DNA from: Collimonas silvisoli
GTDB taxonomy: Bacteria > Pseudomonadota > Gammaproteobacteria > Burkholderiales > Burkholderiaceae_D
Assembly: GCF_018305005.1 (NCBI RefSeq)
Contig: NZ_JAGQEG010000033.1
Location: 1-55,931 of the forward strand
Direction: 5' to 3'
Length of the DNA stretch: 55,931 nt
In this document: piece by piece, positions 8,069-16,932 of the stretch
Layout: the number at the start of each line of letters is the position of its first letter
How positions within the stretch are numbered: the first letter of the stretch is position 1
Translations under genes and position numbers: made by a program
The notes under the pieces: model-generated
The model's database searches: none
The model's input: only the letters and a program-made list of their open reading frames with translations
What the model was told of the DNA's origin: nothing

Positions 8069-8571
8069 TTTCGCTCTTTGCTTTACTCAGCCGAATGACA
8101 AACGACCCGGTCGCAGATGCGAACGAGTCGTTAAATAAAGCCTGATGCTTATCCCGGCCTCGGGCAACTCCTACTGCGTCATTCCCGCGAACGCGGGAAT
8201 CCATTTTAATCACTAACTTGGATCCCCGCGTTCGCGGGGATGACACAGTTTGTAGAGCTAGCCTTATGTGCCGATGTTGTGCGGCGACAGCATTCTGAAG
8301 ATGCTGTCGAAGACGGCGTGTTGATGCCGACAGATAAGCCGATAAAGGAGAAGACTCCCAAGACCCAGTCCTATCTGGAAAGTGGCCCCGGCGAAAGGTG
8401 AATCTACTCTTGTATCGGCTCGCTGCTGAACAATGATGGCGCAACGATAGCGAAACTCCGAAAAAAAACCATGCACGCAAATACTCGGCGAGACACATCA
8501 GGAGAAAAATCAAGGCAGGATTTTTTACTGAAACGGTAAGGAAGATTTGTTCATCTTCCTTGCCTGGAATT
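7696..8571. repeat. Left copy of long direct repeat (iclR 3' end plus downstream flank)
   Basis: The 876 bp are repeated in the same orientation at 20141-20941, with roughly a dozen substitutions and one 75-bp deletion in the right copy. The segment covers the last 370 bp of iclR, the MITE/REP core at 8178-8244 and a hairpin at 8535-8564. The match stops at 8571, exactly where the right copy reaches the 3' end of tRNA-Gly. Bases 8069-8571 hold no convincing gene. Confidence 0.92.
8178..8244. repeat. REP/MITE core, second copy
   Basis: This 67-bp double palindrome starts GTCATTCCCGCG and ends CGCGGGGATGAC. It is nearly identical to 1391-1457 and 20548-20614. Flanking bases share similarity with the full MITE at 1361-1481, but its terminal repeats have degraded. 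Confidence 0.8.
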
Positions 8572-8823
8572 GTCGACACGCACATGGTTGTAACGCCGGA
8601 CGAGCTGTATCCGTATGAGTTCGATCCTCGAGTGACACGCAATCCGCGACACAACGAGATCAAGGAGTCAATTCGCGAACGCGGGCTAGATGCGCCACCG
8701 CCGATTACACGACAGCCTGGCGCCGCGCACTACATTATTCACAATGGCGGGAATACACGCCGGGCGATATTGCGCGAACTATGGGCAGCAAAGCACAGAG
8801 CGGACACCAACGCCCCTGAGTAA
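8572..8823 (+). pseudogene. Truncated ParB-like gene of ICE type
   Basis: The reading frame through this stretch encodes a ParB/Srx-like N-terminal piece: VVTPDELYPYEFDPR, then TRNPRHNEIKESIRERGLD and IIHNGGNTRRAILRELW, very like the ParB-family protein of PFGI-1/SPI-7-type integrative elements. Similarity appears to stop after ILRELWAA near 8790, with an unrelated tail to the stop at 8823. No proper start is left, since the frame enters from the direct repeat. The family call comes from memory of the motif. Confidence 0.6.
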
Positions 8824-8935
8824 TGGAGTCAGGAATTGCTTCCCAGGTGTGTCCGATGCTGCACATCCAACGCAATTTCGTTTGCGAATCGAAATAGTGC
8901 ACCGAAAAACACCGAGCACAATGTGCCTGGGCCAA
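8790..8935 (-). pseudogene. Zinc-ribbon domain gene fragment
   Basis: On the minus strand this piece encodes LRWMCSIGHTWEAIPDSI then GRWCPLCA, i.e. C-x3-GHxW ... G-x-WCPxC, the pattern of repeated probable-zinc-ribbon domains found in accessory proteins. It joins the ParB fragment tail to tail at about 8790, so both genes were cut at one junction. The upstream part runs out of frame. It is too short to be functional. Confidence 0.5.
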
Positions 8936-8996
8936 GATATCGGGGTGCCGCCTTTTACTAGGAATGAGCCCGAAGAGCCTAGCGGACGTCCAAACC

Positions 8997-10382
8997 TCAA
9001 CGCTCTTTCAGTGCCGATAGATCGACTGCTGCACTACTACTTTTCGGGCTGCCCTCTAGCTCGCGTCGCTGCTCGCTCATAAGCCAACGAATTAAAGGCG
9101 TCGTAATGAAAGTACTGGCAATTGCCATGATCACTAGCATGGTGAAGATCTGCTTTGGCAGGACACCCAGGTCGTACCCAATATTCAAGGCAATGAGCTC
9201 CATCAATGCTCTGGTATTCATGGAGACACCGATGGCCGCTGCGCTGCGTCGACTCTCTCCCATGATCCGGCTGGCGATGTAGGCGCCGCCAAACTTTCCG
9301 ACAAATGCCAGCAGGCAGACCAATCCGCATATCATCCAGGCACGGGGAGTATCCAACGTCCCGATATCAGTACGCAGGCCTGTATAAGCGAAGAACACAG
9401 GAACAAAGAAGACGTAGACAAAGCTGCTTACCCGCTCCTTCCATTTCTCCACAAACTCCCTGTTATCGTGGAGAGCCACGCCGATTACGAATCCACCAAT
9501 GATGGCGAATATCCCCAGATGGCTAGTAATGGAAGCCGAAATGAAGAGAAGAATCAGCATGTACGCAATGGTCTTGGTATTGAGTCCTTGACCACGAACC
9601 ATCGTTTTCGACAGCCAACGCAACAGCAGTGGCCTGACTACGATGAATACGATAGCGACATAGGCGACGATAGCGGCGGCATTGAGCGCGAATGAGACGG
9701 GTTGGAACTGGGAAACCACGATTGTCGAGACAACCCCAAGCAACATCCATCCCAAGATATCATCGAAGGCGGCAGAGCCAATCGTGATAGCTGCGGTCCG
9801 AGTGTGCGAGAGACCAAGTTCCATAAAAATGCGGCCCAAGATAGGGATGGCCGTTATCGACAAGGCAGTAGCAAAGAACAAACGGAACGCTAACAAATTA
9901 GGGCGAGGCTCACTGAGCGTATCCCAGAACCAGGCCGCAGCAAAGTAACCCAAACTGAACGGAACAACAATTCCTACGACGCTAATAACGATAATTGCGC
10001 TGCGGCCTCGACGTAGATGTTCTTTGAACTCGAACTCAAGACCAATCTGGAACATTAACAGGATCAGTCCGACCTGCGCTATTCCGACAAATATCGAGGA
10101 GGTATCCGGTGCAAAAATCGCCTGCATAGCATCCGGGAATATTGCTCCAAGTAGACTCGGTCCAAGGACCACGCCCGCAAGGATTTCTCCGGCGACCGCG
10201 GTTTGACCGAGCATCCTGCGACTGATCCAGACGACGATTCTGGTCACGATTAGGATGATGATGAGCTGATACAGAAGTTGCGCCGTAATCTGCTCTGCAG
10301 ACGATCCAACTGCAGATTGCACCTGCTGCATCAAACCAGCTGATTGTTCGGCCATCGATGCCATTCCATTAGAAGTACTCAT
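8997..10382 (-). CDS. Cation:proton antiporter (CPA2, KefB/Na+:H+ exchanger type)
   Basis: A 461-aa inner-membrane protein with about 12 hydrophobic segments across residues 35-440. It has the CPA2 core features: GEILAGVVLGPSLLG near the N-terminus, AAFDDILGW (conserved acidic pair region) in the middle and NTRALMELIALNIG in the last third. There is no RCK/TrkA-N domain, so it is shorter than KefB/C. Start ATG at 10382 (MSTSNGMASM), after a purine-rich stretch. Last gene of the island operon. In this position it may provide ion homeostasis or self-protection during production of a membrane-active metabolite; the role is inferred. Confidence 0.85.
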   Translation of the reverse strand: MSTSNGMASMAEQSAGLMQQVQSAVGSSAEQITAQLLYQLIIILIVTRIVVWISRRMLGQTAVAGEILAGVVLGPSLLGAIFPDAMQAIFAPDTSSIFVGIAQVGLILLMFQIGLEFEFKEHLRRGRSAIIVISVVGIVVPFSLGYFAAAWFWDTLSEPRPNLLAFRLFFATALSITAIPILGRIFMELGLSHTRTAAITIGSAAFDDILGWMLLGVVSTIVVSQFQPVSFALNAAAIVAYVAIVFIVVRPLLLRWLSKTMVRGQGLNTKTIAYMLILLFISASITSHLGIFAIIGGFVIGVALHDNREFVEKWKERVSSFVYVFFVPVFFAYTGLRTDIGTLDTPRAWMICGLVCLLAFVGKFGGAYIASRIMGESRRSAAAIGVSMNTRALMELIALNIGYDLGVLPKQIFTMLVIMAIASTFITTPLIRWLMSEQRRELEGSPKSSSAAVDLSALKER

Positions 10383-10428
10383 GAACTTGCCCTTGCAGAT
10401 TAAGAAATTTTCGTACGAATGTTCGGGG

Positions 10429-11883
10429 TTAGGCAGTAGTCGGTGGCATACGCCAGCCACCGAGCGCGCACTCAAGCTCGAGAGCGACAGAGAGGGTTAG
10501 ATGGTCGGCGCCATGGGGGCCGACGATTTGGACGGAAAGTGGCATCCCCTTCTCGTCCATACCCACCGGGGCGACAGTCGTGGGCATTTCCAATGCGTTA
10601 AACAATGCACACAGGCCGATATCGAAAGGACGGAGAATCGTATGCCCATGCAGGGGAGCCGCACGCGAAACCGGGGGTAGTAAAAGCACGCCATCAGTGC
10701 CCAGGGTTTCATTCAATCGCGAGCGCAGATCCATACCGAGGGAGTAGTACTCGAACATGGTGGAGCTGCGCATAGGCATCCACCGTTCAGATAGGCAAGC
10801 AAGCACAGCAGGGAAAGTGTGATTCGGCCGCCCGATCGAGCGCAGCAAAATTTCTTGGGCGAGTGCCGGAAATTTTCCCTGACCGATCATTGCCCGTATA
10901 CCAGGTCCGCCGACAGCGCCAACAATCGCAGCCCATATCTTGAAGGCGTGTTGCAACGCGGGATCGCTCCAAGGCAAAACCACAGCCCCGCGCTGTTCGA
11001 GCGCACTCGCCGCAATGCGTACTGCCTGGGCCGCGGAGGCTCCCACAGTCCTGTCTTTGCTCAACAGTGGCTCCGGACAGACGAGTACCCGTCGCCCATT
11101 TAACATTGAGGAAGTCGGTTCAAGCCTAGGCCGTGACTCCATGTTGAGGTCGCAGCCGTCAGGCCCAGCGATGACCCGCAGGACCAGCATAAGGTCCTCA
11201 GCGTGACGGGTGAGTGGACCTGGCGCGAAATACTTGGCCATGCCTTGCGCGCCCTTGCATTGGCGGAACATCTCATCCAGAGGCGTATGCCCAGTCAGCG
11301 GAGCAAGACCGCTTGATGGCTTGTGGCCGAAAACGCCGCAATAGGCAGCAGGAATCCGTATCGATCCTCCTCCGTCGGTCCCTAAGCCAAATGACGATCC
11401 GCACGCGGCGACAATAGCCGCCTCCCCACCGCTGCTTCCGCCGGCTGTGCGACTTCGATGCCACGGATTTGATGTTCGACCGTAGACGATGTTGTCCGAC
11501 TCGGGCCACAGTGCCATTTCGGATTGGTTTGTCAGGCCGATCACAATTGCCCCCGCCGCGCGAATTCTGGCAACGACGGTGGCGTCCTGATTGCAGCGTG
11601 ATCGATTGCGTAGCTTTGATCCGCATGTCTGCGGCAGTCCTTTGAATCCCAACCCTTCCTTGACGGTGCACGGTAGACCATGGAGGGCACCTAGAGGCTC
11701 ACGACGCAGAGCTTTCTTTTCTGCCAAGCGGGCTTCTTTGAGCGCATCATTAAAACGCTCCACGACTATCGCGTTGAGACGCCCATTCACCTCACGCGCC
11801 CGCTCAATGTAGGCGCGTACCACTTCCACTGGCGAAATCTCGAGCGTACGAATCAGCGCTGCGGTCTGCACAGCACTAATCAT
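10429..11883 (-). CDS. Amidase-signature (AS) family hydrolase
   Basis: An amidase of about 484 aa. The catalytic Lys lies in LPCTVKEGLGFKG, and the cis-Ser/nucleophilic Ser in TAGGSSGGEAA, with the family spacing. I chose ATG 11883 (MISAVQTAALIR), which fits the usual AS-family N-terminus. A TTG at 11955, overlapping the halogenase stop by 8 bp, would add 24 low-complexity residues and is also possible through coupling. It hydrolyses or transfers an amide. Beside an N-acyl amino acid synthase and halogenase it could trim, release or detoxify an N-acyl product. The substrate is unknown. Confidence 0.85.
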   Translation of the reverse strand: MISAVQTAALIRTLEISPVEVVRAYIERAREVNGRLNAIVVERFNDALKEARLAEKKALRREPLGALHGLPCTVKEGLGFKGLPQTCGSKLRNRSRCNQDATVVARIRAAGAIVIGLTNQSEMALWPESDNIVYGRTSNPWHRSRTAGGSSGGEAAIVAACGSSFGLGTDGGGSIRIPAAYCGVFGHKPSSGLAPLTGHTPLDEMFRQCKGAQGMAKYFAPGPLTRHAEDLMLVLRVIAGPDGCDLNMESRPRLEPTSSMLNGRRVLVCPEPLLSKDRTVGASAAQAVRIAASALEQRGAVVLPWSDPALQHAFKIWAAIVGAVGGPGIRAMIGQGKFPALAQEILLRSIGRPNHTFPAVLACLSERWMPMRSSTMFEYYSLGMDLRSRLNETLGTDGVLLLPPVSRAAPLHGHTILRPFDIGLCALFNALEMPTTVAPVGMDEKGMPLSVQIVGPHGADHLTLSVALELECALGGWRMPPTTA

Positions 11884-11947
11884 GAACAAATTGCTGCCTG
11901 AAGCGCCGGATGAGGCAGGAGGCAACTGTGGCCTTTTATCCCTTGGG

Positions 11948-13717
11948 TCAGTCAACTAACGAAACCTCTGTCTGAAGAGGTTTGTGTTGCTCGATGCTCG
12001 GCGCCCGTTCACCCGCTTCTTGCATGCTGTTCAGTGGGGGGCAACCGGCACGATCGAATTCGGGGAGCTTGAGGAACTCCCCGCTCGTCTCGAAGGGAGA
12101 CGCTAGCAGGGACGAAGATGGCCCATACTTGTAGAACAATGAAGGACGCACACGAAGAATCAGTGCACGTATCGCATCTTTCGACGCCCCGAAAAGATGC
12201 CGAAATGCCAGCCGCGCATGCGTCGGCGTCGGGCGCCAACGTACAAGCGCCATCAGTTTCAGTCGAAAAACAACGAGCAACCAGAAATAGCGGGAAGCAT
12301 ACCTGGGGCGTGCCGCTTCATCCGCACGATAGAGATCAAAGTTGACGGATCTCGAATACAGATTCGGTAGTAACTGAGGATCCACCGTTGGGTTGCTCAT
12401 GGCGACAGCGTCCAATAGGCATGGGAAGGGATATGGGGCCGGTTGCTCGTCAACAGAATAACGAGGAAGCAATTCGGCGAACTGGCGGGCCTGGTTTCCA
12501 TCGAGGAATCCGCCATTCATATACGTTGGCAGAAGAATATGGAAATACGCCATGTTCGCAAACAGCAGAGTCCATGCCATCTTCAACGGATCGTGCATGA
12601 TCTCGTACCATTTGCTCCATGTGTCCTGCAGAGCAAGCTGCGCCTGAATATGGGCCTCCAGACAATCAACATACGATTGATGAAGGCTGCCGTCCTGGTC
12701 TTTCTGAATCATCGCAGCAACGTGGGGAATCTGTTGTGCAACGTACGCTAAGCCTGCACTGTTGGCGGGGTCGAATGTGAACGCTGCGTCACCGATGAGG
12801 AACCACCCGTCAACCGAGTAGTGCTTCGTCGATTCATACATATAGTTTCTGTAAGAGTTAACGTCATGCACAGTTCCTGACCGAATCATGTCACCCAAAG
12901 CAGAATGATCTTTCTCTATGTGGTTCAAGAAGTCGTCGATGCTTTGTATGTCTTGCTCATGCATATCCGGCCGATAAGTGATGCCGACGCTAACAAAATC
13001 TTCACCACTCTCCGAGCGCATCGGAATGATCCAGACCCAATAGCCACGGCCATAGAAGTGGTGCGTGACGTAATAGGGGTCGTAGCAATGATGCTCAACC
13101 CGATGCACTTGGATGTTCGCGAGCCGAGTACGATCGAAGCTCTTGAGCCGGAACCAGAAGGAGCTCCGCTGATACGTTGGAGCTTTCTTTAGTTCGAACT
13201 TCCGCGCCAAGAATCTATTTCGACCAGAGGCATCAACTACCCAGTCCGCTTCTATAGACCAGGCACCGCCCTCACGCAATTTGATGCCGATCCGATGTAA
13301 ACGACGCTCCCCAATATTCAACTCGATATCCGTCGCATCGCCGTCTACGAAAGTAATCCCAAGATGTTCATTGATCTGGCGAATGTCCCTATCAAATGTC
13401 CATCGATTCAGGTTGAACGCGGGCATGCGGATGACGCCTGGAGCCTCGTGGACGACATATCGAGAGTTCGACGCAGAGGCGAGTTTGAAATAGTAGGTGA
13501 GGCCATACTTGTGATAGTGGCGTTCTTCTAGCAGTTGCGAGAGACCCAACGCCTTGAGAAAGTGCGTGGTCAATTCCACGGTCGACTCACCGACCAGTGG
13601 GCGAGAACGATCCTGCCTGCCGACCACGACAACTTCGATATTTGGCAACCGCTTGTGAAGGTACATCGCTGCAAGATTACCGGCGACACCAGCACCAATT
13701 ATGACGATCTTCTTCAT
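11948..13717 (-). CDS. Flavin-dependent halogenase-like FAD monooxygenase
   Basis: A 589-aa flavoprotein. The GAGVAGN dinucleotide motif (residues 8-14) binds FAD, GESTVE (about 43-48) matches the GEA/GES segment of tryptophan-halogenase-type enzymes, and WVWIIP (227-232) fits the WxWxIP motif characteristic of flavin-dependent halogenases. A second flavin motif, IGDAAFTFDPANSAGL, follows. A candidate catalytic Lys lies in the HKYGLTYYFK segment but I cannot place it by alignment. Start ATG 13717 (MKKIVIIG) rather than the longer frame. Needs FADH2 from a flavin reductase; none is visible here. It could be a hydroxylase or geranylgeranyl-reductase-like relative rather than a true halogenase. 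Confidence 0.75.
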   Translation of the reverse strand: MKKIVIIGAGVAGNLAAMYLHKRLPNIEVVVVGRQDRSRPLVGESTVELTTHFLKALGLSQLLEERHYHKYGLTYYFKLASASNSRYVVHEAPGVIRMPAFNLNRWTFDRDIRQINEHLGITFVDGDATDIELNIGERRLHRIGIKLREGGAWSIEADWVVDASGRNRFLARKFELKKAPTYQRSSFWFRLKSFDRTRLANIQVHRVEHHCYDPYYVTHHFYGRGYWVWIIPMRSESGEDFVSVGITYRPDMHEQDIQSIDDFLNHIEKDHSALGDMIRSGTVHDVNSYRNYMYESTKHYSVDGWFLIGDAAFTFDPANSAGLAYVAQQIPHVAAMIQKDQDGSLHQSYVDCLEAHIQAQLALQDTWSKWYEIMHDPLKMAWTLLFANMAYFHILLPTYMNGGFLDGNQARQFAELLPRYSVDEQPAPYPFPCLLDAVAMSNPTVDPQLLPNLYSRSVNFDLYRADEAARPRYASRYFWLLVVFRLKLMALVRWRPTPTHARLAFRHLFGASKDAIRALILRVRPSLFYKYGPSSSLLASPFETSGEFLKLPEFDRAGCPPLNSMQEAGERAPSIEQHKPLQTEVSLVD

Positions 13718-13791
13718 GTACTCGGATCCATTCTGCGTCAAGCACTGCTTAAAGGTAGATGCCGACTCCTCGAAAGGAGCCGGCAACAGTA

Positions 13792-14436
13792 TTACAGGGC
13801 GAGTAGCACCTTAGTTATTTCTGCAGGCTCCATGCGACGGGTGTAGTCCGCGTCTACAGCAGCGTAGGCAGTCCGACGATCTTTATCAATAATAAATGTT
13901 GATGCCAGTGGTAATTCGTAGTTGTCGTCTCCATTGGCGACCGGTAGATCCACTCCAAGAGCGGAATAGATCGGACGCATGTTCTCAGCGAGCGTAAACA
14001 CCAGTCCATACAAGCGTGCGACGTTGTTGCCGACGTCGCTGAGCACTGCGAACTCAGTAGCCAATTGCTCGGAAGTCTTGCTGGTCGCTTCGGGAGTTTG
14101 GGGAGATATAGCTACCAAGGTGGCGCCAGCCGCCTTTATCTGCCCCAGTTCACGTTGTAGTGAAGCTAAGGTGAGATTGCAGAAAGGACACCAGAGTCCG
14201 CGATAGAACACGAGGACAACGGGGCCGCGCCCGAGCAGTTCATCGAGGCGTACGAGTTTTCCCTGCGCGTCAGGCAACTCGAACAAGGGAGCCAAGGCTC
14301 CAGCCTTCAGTGCCTTGCCCGCAGCTCCCGAGGCCACCAGCGCCTGGGAAGCTTGCCCCATTGCCGATGCTACATCCGCGGGGAGCTTCTCGCCCATTGA
14401 GGCTTTCAACGCGTCGATTTCAGATATTAGTGACAT
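13792..14436 (-). CDS. Peroxiredoxin-like protein (AhpC/TSA superfamily)
   Basis: A 214-aa thioredoxin-fold protein. The resolving/peroxidatic motif GLWCPFC lies in VLVFYRGLWCPFCNLTL (about residues 75-90), followed by the SPQTPE loop typical of the peroxiredoxin-like group. It should reduce peroxides or act as a thiol oxidoreductase in the cytoplasm. ATG 14436 follows AAGGAGATTGGA, a strong SD. In the operon it lies beside two flavin oxidases that would release hydrogen peroxide, a reasonable reason for its presence. Confidence 0.87.
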   Translation of the reverse strand: MSLISEIDALKASMGEKLPADVASAMGQASQALVASGAAGKALKAGALAPLFELPDAQGKLVRLDELLGRGPVVLVFYRGLWCPFCNLTLASLQRELGQIKAAGATLVAISPQTPEATSKTSEQLATEFAVLSDVGNNVARLYGLVFTLAENMRPIYSALGVDLPVANGDDNYELPLASTFIIDKDRRTAYAAVDADYTRRMEPAEITKVLLAL

Positions 14437-14480
14437 TCCAATCTCCTTTTTGAAACAAATAGCCGCTTCTTAGTGACCGG

Positions 14481-15269
14481 TCATCCCGCCACTTTCCGCA
14501 GACTTCTCATGGCCTTTTTGGTGATGCGTAGGGTGGTCGCATTGCCACTGCCTTCCCATCGTTCGCAAAGGTCCTTCACCCATTTCGGCGTTGTCTTACT
14601 TGCATCATTCAGCCAATTCGCTACAGAGTCCTGGACGTATCTCGACGGATCCGTCTTCAATGGCTCAAGCAGTGGCTCGGCCACCGAGGGGTTCGACTTC
14701 AAGAGCCCGATGTGTTTGCTCCAAACGCCACAAGGACGCGTGCTCTCGACCGCAAATCGCCGCACGTTAGGGTCTTGCTCTGCGGTCCATGGCACCAACA
14801 GCTTCACTGCCTCGATCACGTCTTCAGCAATGTAGGGACGTACCGCCATCCATGCCCATTCACGGACGCCAAAGTGGGAATCCGCGGCGAAGGGCCGTGC
14901 CGACTCCAGGCGCTCCGATAGCGGAATATCAATAGCCGCTCGAATTGAAGCGAACGCCGCCCAAGAGCGCACAGTGTCCGAGGGGTGCTGGATCAGTTGT
15001 TTCAATACCGTGCCTCCCGACGCTTTTTTTCGTCCGCGGAGCATCTGATCAAGCGCACTGCCTATGGCCGGGAGTTGATGGCTGATCCCCTTGCCTTCAA
15101 CCAGGCGCAGAACTGCAACAACGTGAGCAACGTCGTCACCAAATCCCAATGAGGGGAGCACTGCCTCAAGTAGAGATGCCTGATTGATGGCCAAGCACTC
15201 CGCTAGGTTTGTGGTCTCGCCGAGGCCGCGTTCAAGTTCTGCAATTCTTTCAGGTGAAACACTAGACAT
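14481..15269 (-). CDS. HEAT-repeat DNA alkylation repair protein (AlkC/AlkD-like)
   Basis: A 262-aa all-helical protein. The second half, with REWAWMAVRPYI, PNVRRFAVESTRPCGVW and DPSRYVQDSVANWLND, resembles the AlkC/AlkD alkylpurine glycosylase family, made of tandem HEAT-like repeats. ATG 15269 (MSSVSPERI) follows AAGGAG and overlaps the upstream stop by 8 bp, so translation is coupled. An AlkD-like protein inside a small-molecule operon recalls YtkR2/AlkD-type glycosylases that protect producers of DNA-alkylating metabolites; this is a hypothesis from known analogues, not shown by the sequence. Confidence 0.7.
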   Translation of the reverse strand: MSSVSPERIAELERGLGETTNLAECLAINQASLLEAVLPSLGFGDDVAHVVAVLRLVEGKGISHQLPAIGSALDQMLRGRKKASGGTVLKQLIQHPSDTVRSWAAFASIRAAIDIPLSERLESARPFAADSHFGVREWAWMAVRPYIAEDVIEAVKLLVPWTAEQDPNVRRFAVESTRPCGVWSKHIGLLKSNPSVAEPLLEPLKTDPSRYVQDSVANWLNDASKTTPKWVKDLCERWEGSGNATTLRITKKAMRSLRKVAG

Positions 15270-16920
15270 GATGAGGCTCCTTCTGGATCGTGGTGATGGC
15301 AACTGCCTGCTCCTCGAACGGTAATGTCCACCGCCCGGGTGAAATCAGATCCAACGGGTCTAGTGCATCCTTAATCTTCTGTGCCGTTCGCCAGAACGGT
15401 GTCTCACTGTTCGTCACCATCGCCGCGTATCTGGGGTGGAGTCGGTACGGGAGAAAGCCTGCCCTGCGGCCCTCGGCGAAAAGTGCTCGCCAGCATTTAT
15501 CAGCCCGACGTGCGGATTCGGCACAAGTGGCATCGAATAGCAGAGGCAGAGTGCAGTCGAAGCTGCGCTCGGAAACACTGGTTAAGGTGATGGGAGCCTC
15601 GAACGCGTGCGCCGCGCAAATAGCGCGTACAAGATCAACGAATCGGCGAGCGTCCGCTGCGCGAATAGGAACGATCGGTGCGTACCAGAGTAATCCGCAT
15701 CGGTCTCGTGCCGGATCGAGATCGCGGTCCGGCGGCATCCCGCTCTTCCAATAGGCCAATGGCAGAGCCAACTCATTGGGCCGGCCCTCAAGCAGAGCCA
15801 AACCTTGGCGCATCGTTTCAAGTGTTCGAGCGAGACGCCGTGACCGGTTCCCGGGTATCCATCTGGTCAATGCGGCAATTCGCCTAGCCTTGGTCGAACT
15901 CATGAAGAGCACGCGACCGGCAACGCGAGATAAAGCGGATCGGATCGCCTTCCGACTCGCGGCGACGTGGCGACGCGACCCGTAAATTGCACCAACCCCC
16001 ATCCACGGCGCCGCTCCTGCACGACGGGCCAACCTTTCGATAACCTCTGCCGCCAGAATCTGACCTTTATCAGCCTGCCCCTCCGGAAATCTCTCCGACA
16101 TTGCCAGAAATCGGGAAGCGCTCATTAGATTGATGCCACCGACGTTGGAGCCTTCTTGCTGAAGAATCCCACGCACTGAGTTCACAGCAACTTCCAGATC
16201 AGCATCAGAGTCGATCCAGAAGTAGAAGGCCTCGACGTGTTCTGGCCGTCGTGCCAGTGCAACAGTCATACCAGTCACTATGCCGATATTGCCCTGAGAA
16301 AAAAGTCCGTCGACGTAGGGACCTACCCCCCACTTGAAGCCGTTTGACACGCCGGCGTCCATCATGGGTGAGCGATAGACCGTTCCGTCGGGTAGAACTG
16401 CTTCGATAGCGACAACGGCGGCAAAATGATCTGCGATCGGCGTAAGGCCATAGCCTCTTTCCAGCGCATTGCCAAGTAGGCTACAGCGCGGGCCAGCTCC
16501 CGTGGTGGGTACCATGAAAGATAGCCCCCGCTCTTCCAACCAGGACTGTAAGACGCCCTGTGTGACGCCTGGCTCCAAAGTTGCCAGGCCTAGCTCGACA
16601 TCAAACTCCCGAATATGGCTCATTAGGGAAAGATCGACGATCGCGCAACCATCCTTTGGAGCGTTCGCTGTTCCATACCCCCAATTTCGCCCTGTGCTAA
16701 CGGGATAGAGCGGTATAAGAAACTGCACGGCTATCCGTACGACTTGCTGCACCTCACCGAGCGTGGCCGGAAGCAGGATGGCAACTGGACTCGTCGAGAA
16801 GTCACTGGTGTCCAAGCTATAGACTCGCAATGCATCGTTCTCGAACTGGACCGCGTCATCACCCAGTGCCTTCCTCCAGGCACACAGCGCGCCCTCAATT
16901 CGGTTTGTCATTGCATTCAT
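15262..16920 (-). CDS. FAD-linked oxidase (vanillyl-alcohol oxidase/4-cresol dehydrogenase type)
   Basis: A 552-aa FAD_binding_4 (PCMH-fold) enzyme. It has VSTGRNWGYGTANAP (residues about 75-90) for pyrophosphate binding and GAGPRCSLLGNALERGYG in the second half of the FAD domain, and the long C-terminal cap domain fits the VAO/PCMH length. Such enzymes oxidise phenolic side chains, alcohols or amines and make hydrogen peroxide or reduce a carrier. It starts with ATG 16920 (or 16911) and overlaps the AlkD-like gene. In the fee-type clusters a flavin oxidase acts on N-acyltyrosine, so it may tailor the product of the FeeM-like synthase. Confidence 0.82.
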   Translation of the reverse strand: MNAMTNRIEGALCAWRKALGDDAVQFENDALRVYSLDTSDFSTSPVAILLPATLGEVQQVVRIAVQFLIPLYPVSTGRNWGYGTANAPKDGCAIVDLSLMSHIREFDVELGLATLEPGVTQGVLQSWLEERGLSFMVPTTGAGPRCSLLGNALERGYGLTPIADHFAAVVAIEAVLPDGTVYRSPMMDAGVSNGFKWGVGPYVDGLFSQGNIGIVTGMTVALARRPEHVEAFYFWIDSDADLEVAVNSVRGILQQEGSNVGGINLMSASRFLAMSERFPEGQADKGQILAAEVIERLARRAGAAPWMGVGAIYGSRRHVAASRKAIRSALSRVAGRVLFMSSTKARRIAALTRWIPGNRSRRLARTLETMRQGLALLEGRPNELALPLAYWKSGMPPDRDLDPARDRCGLLWYAPIVPIRAADARRFVDLVRAICAAHAFEAPITLTSVSERSFDCTLPLLFDATCAESARRADKCWRALFAEGRRAGFLPYRLHPRYAAMVTNSETPFWRTAQKIKDALDPLDLISPGRWTLPFEEQAVAITTIQKEPHHV

Positions 16921-16932
16921 ATCGACCCCGTA

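Noticed and set aside
8264-8663. ORFs in the iclR downstream flank (both copies)
   Set aside because: They read through REP stems and hairpins, and I see no SD or domain; the region is better seen as non-coding tRNA/iclR flank.
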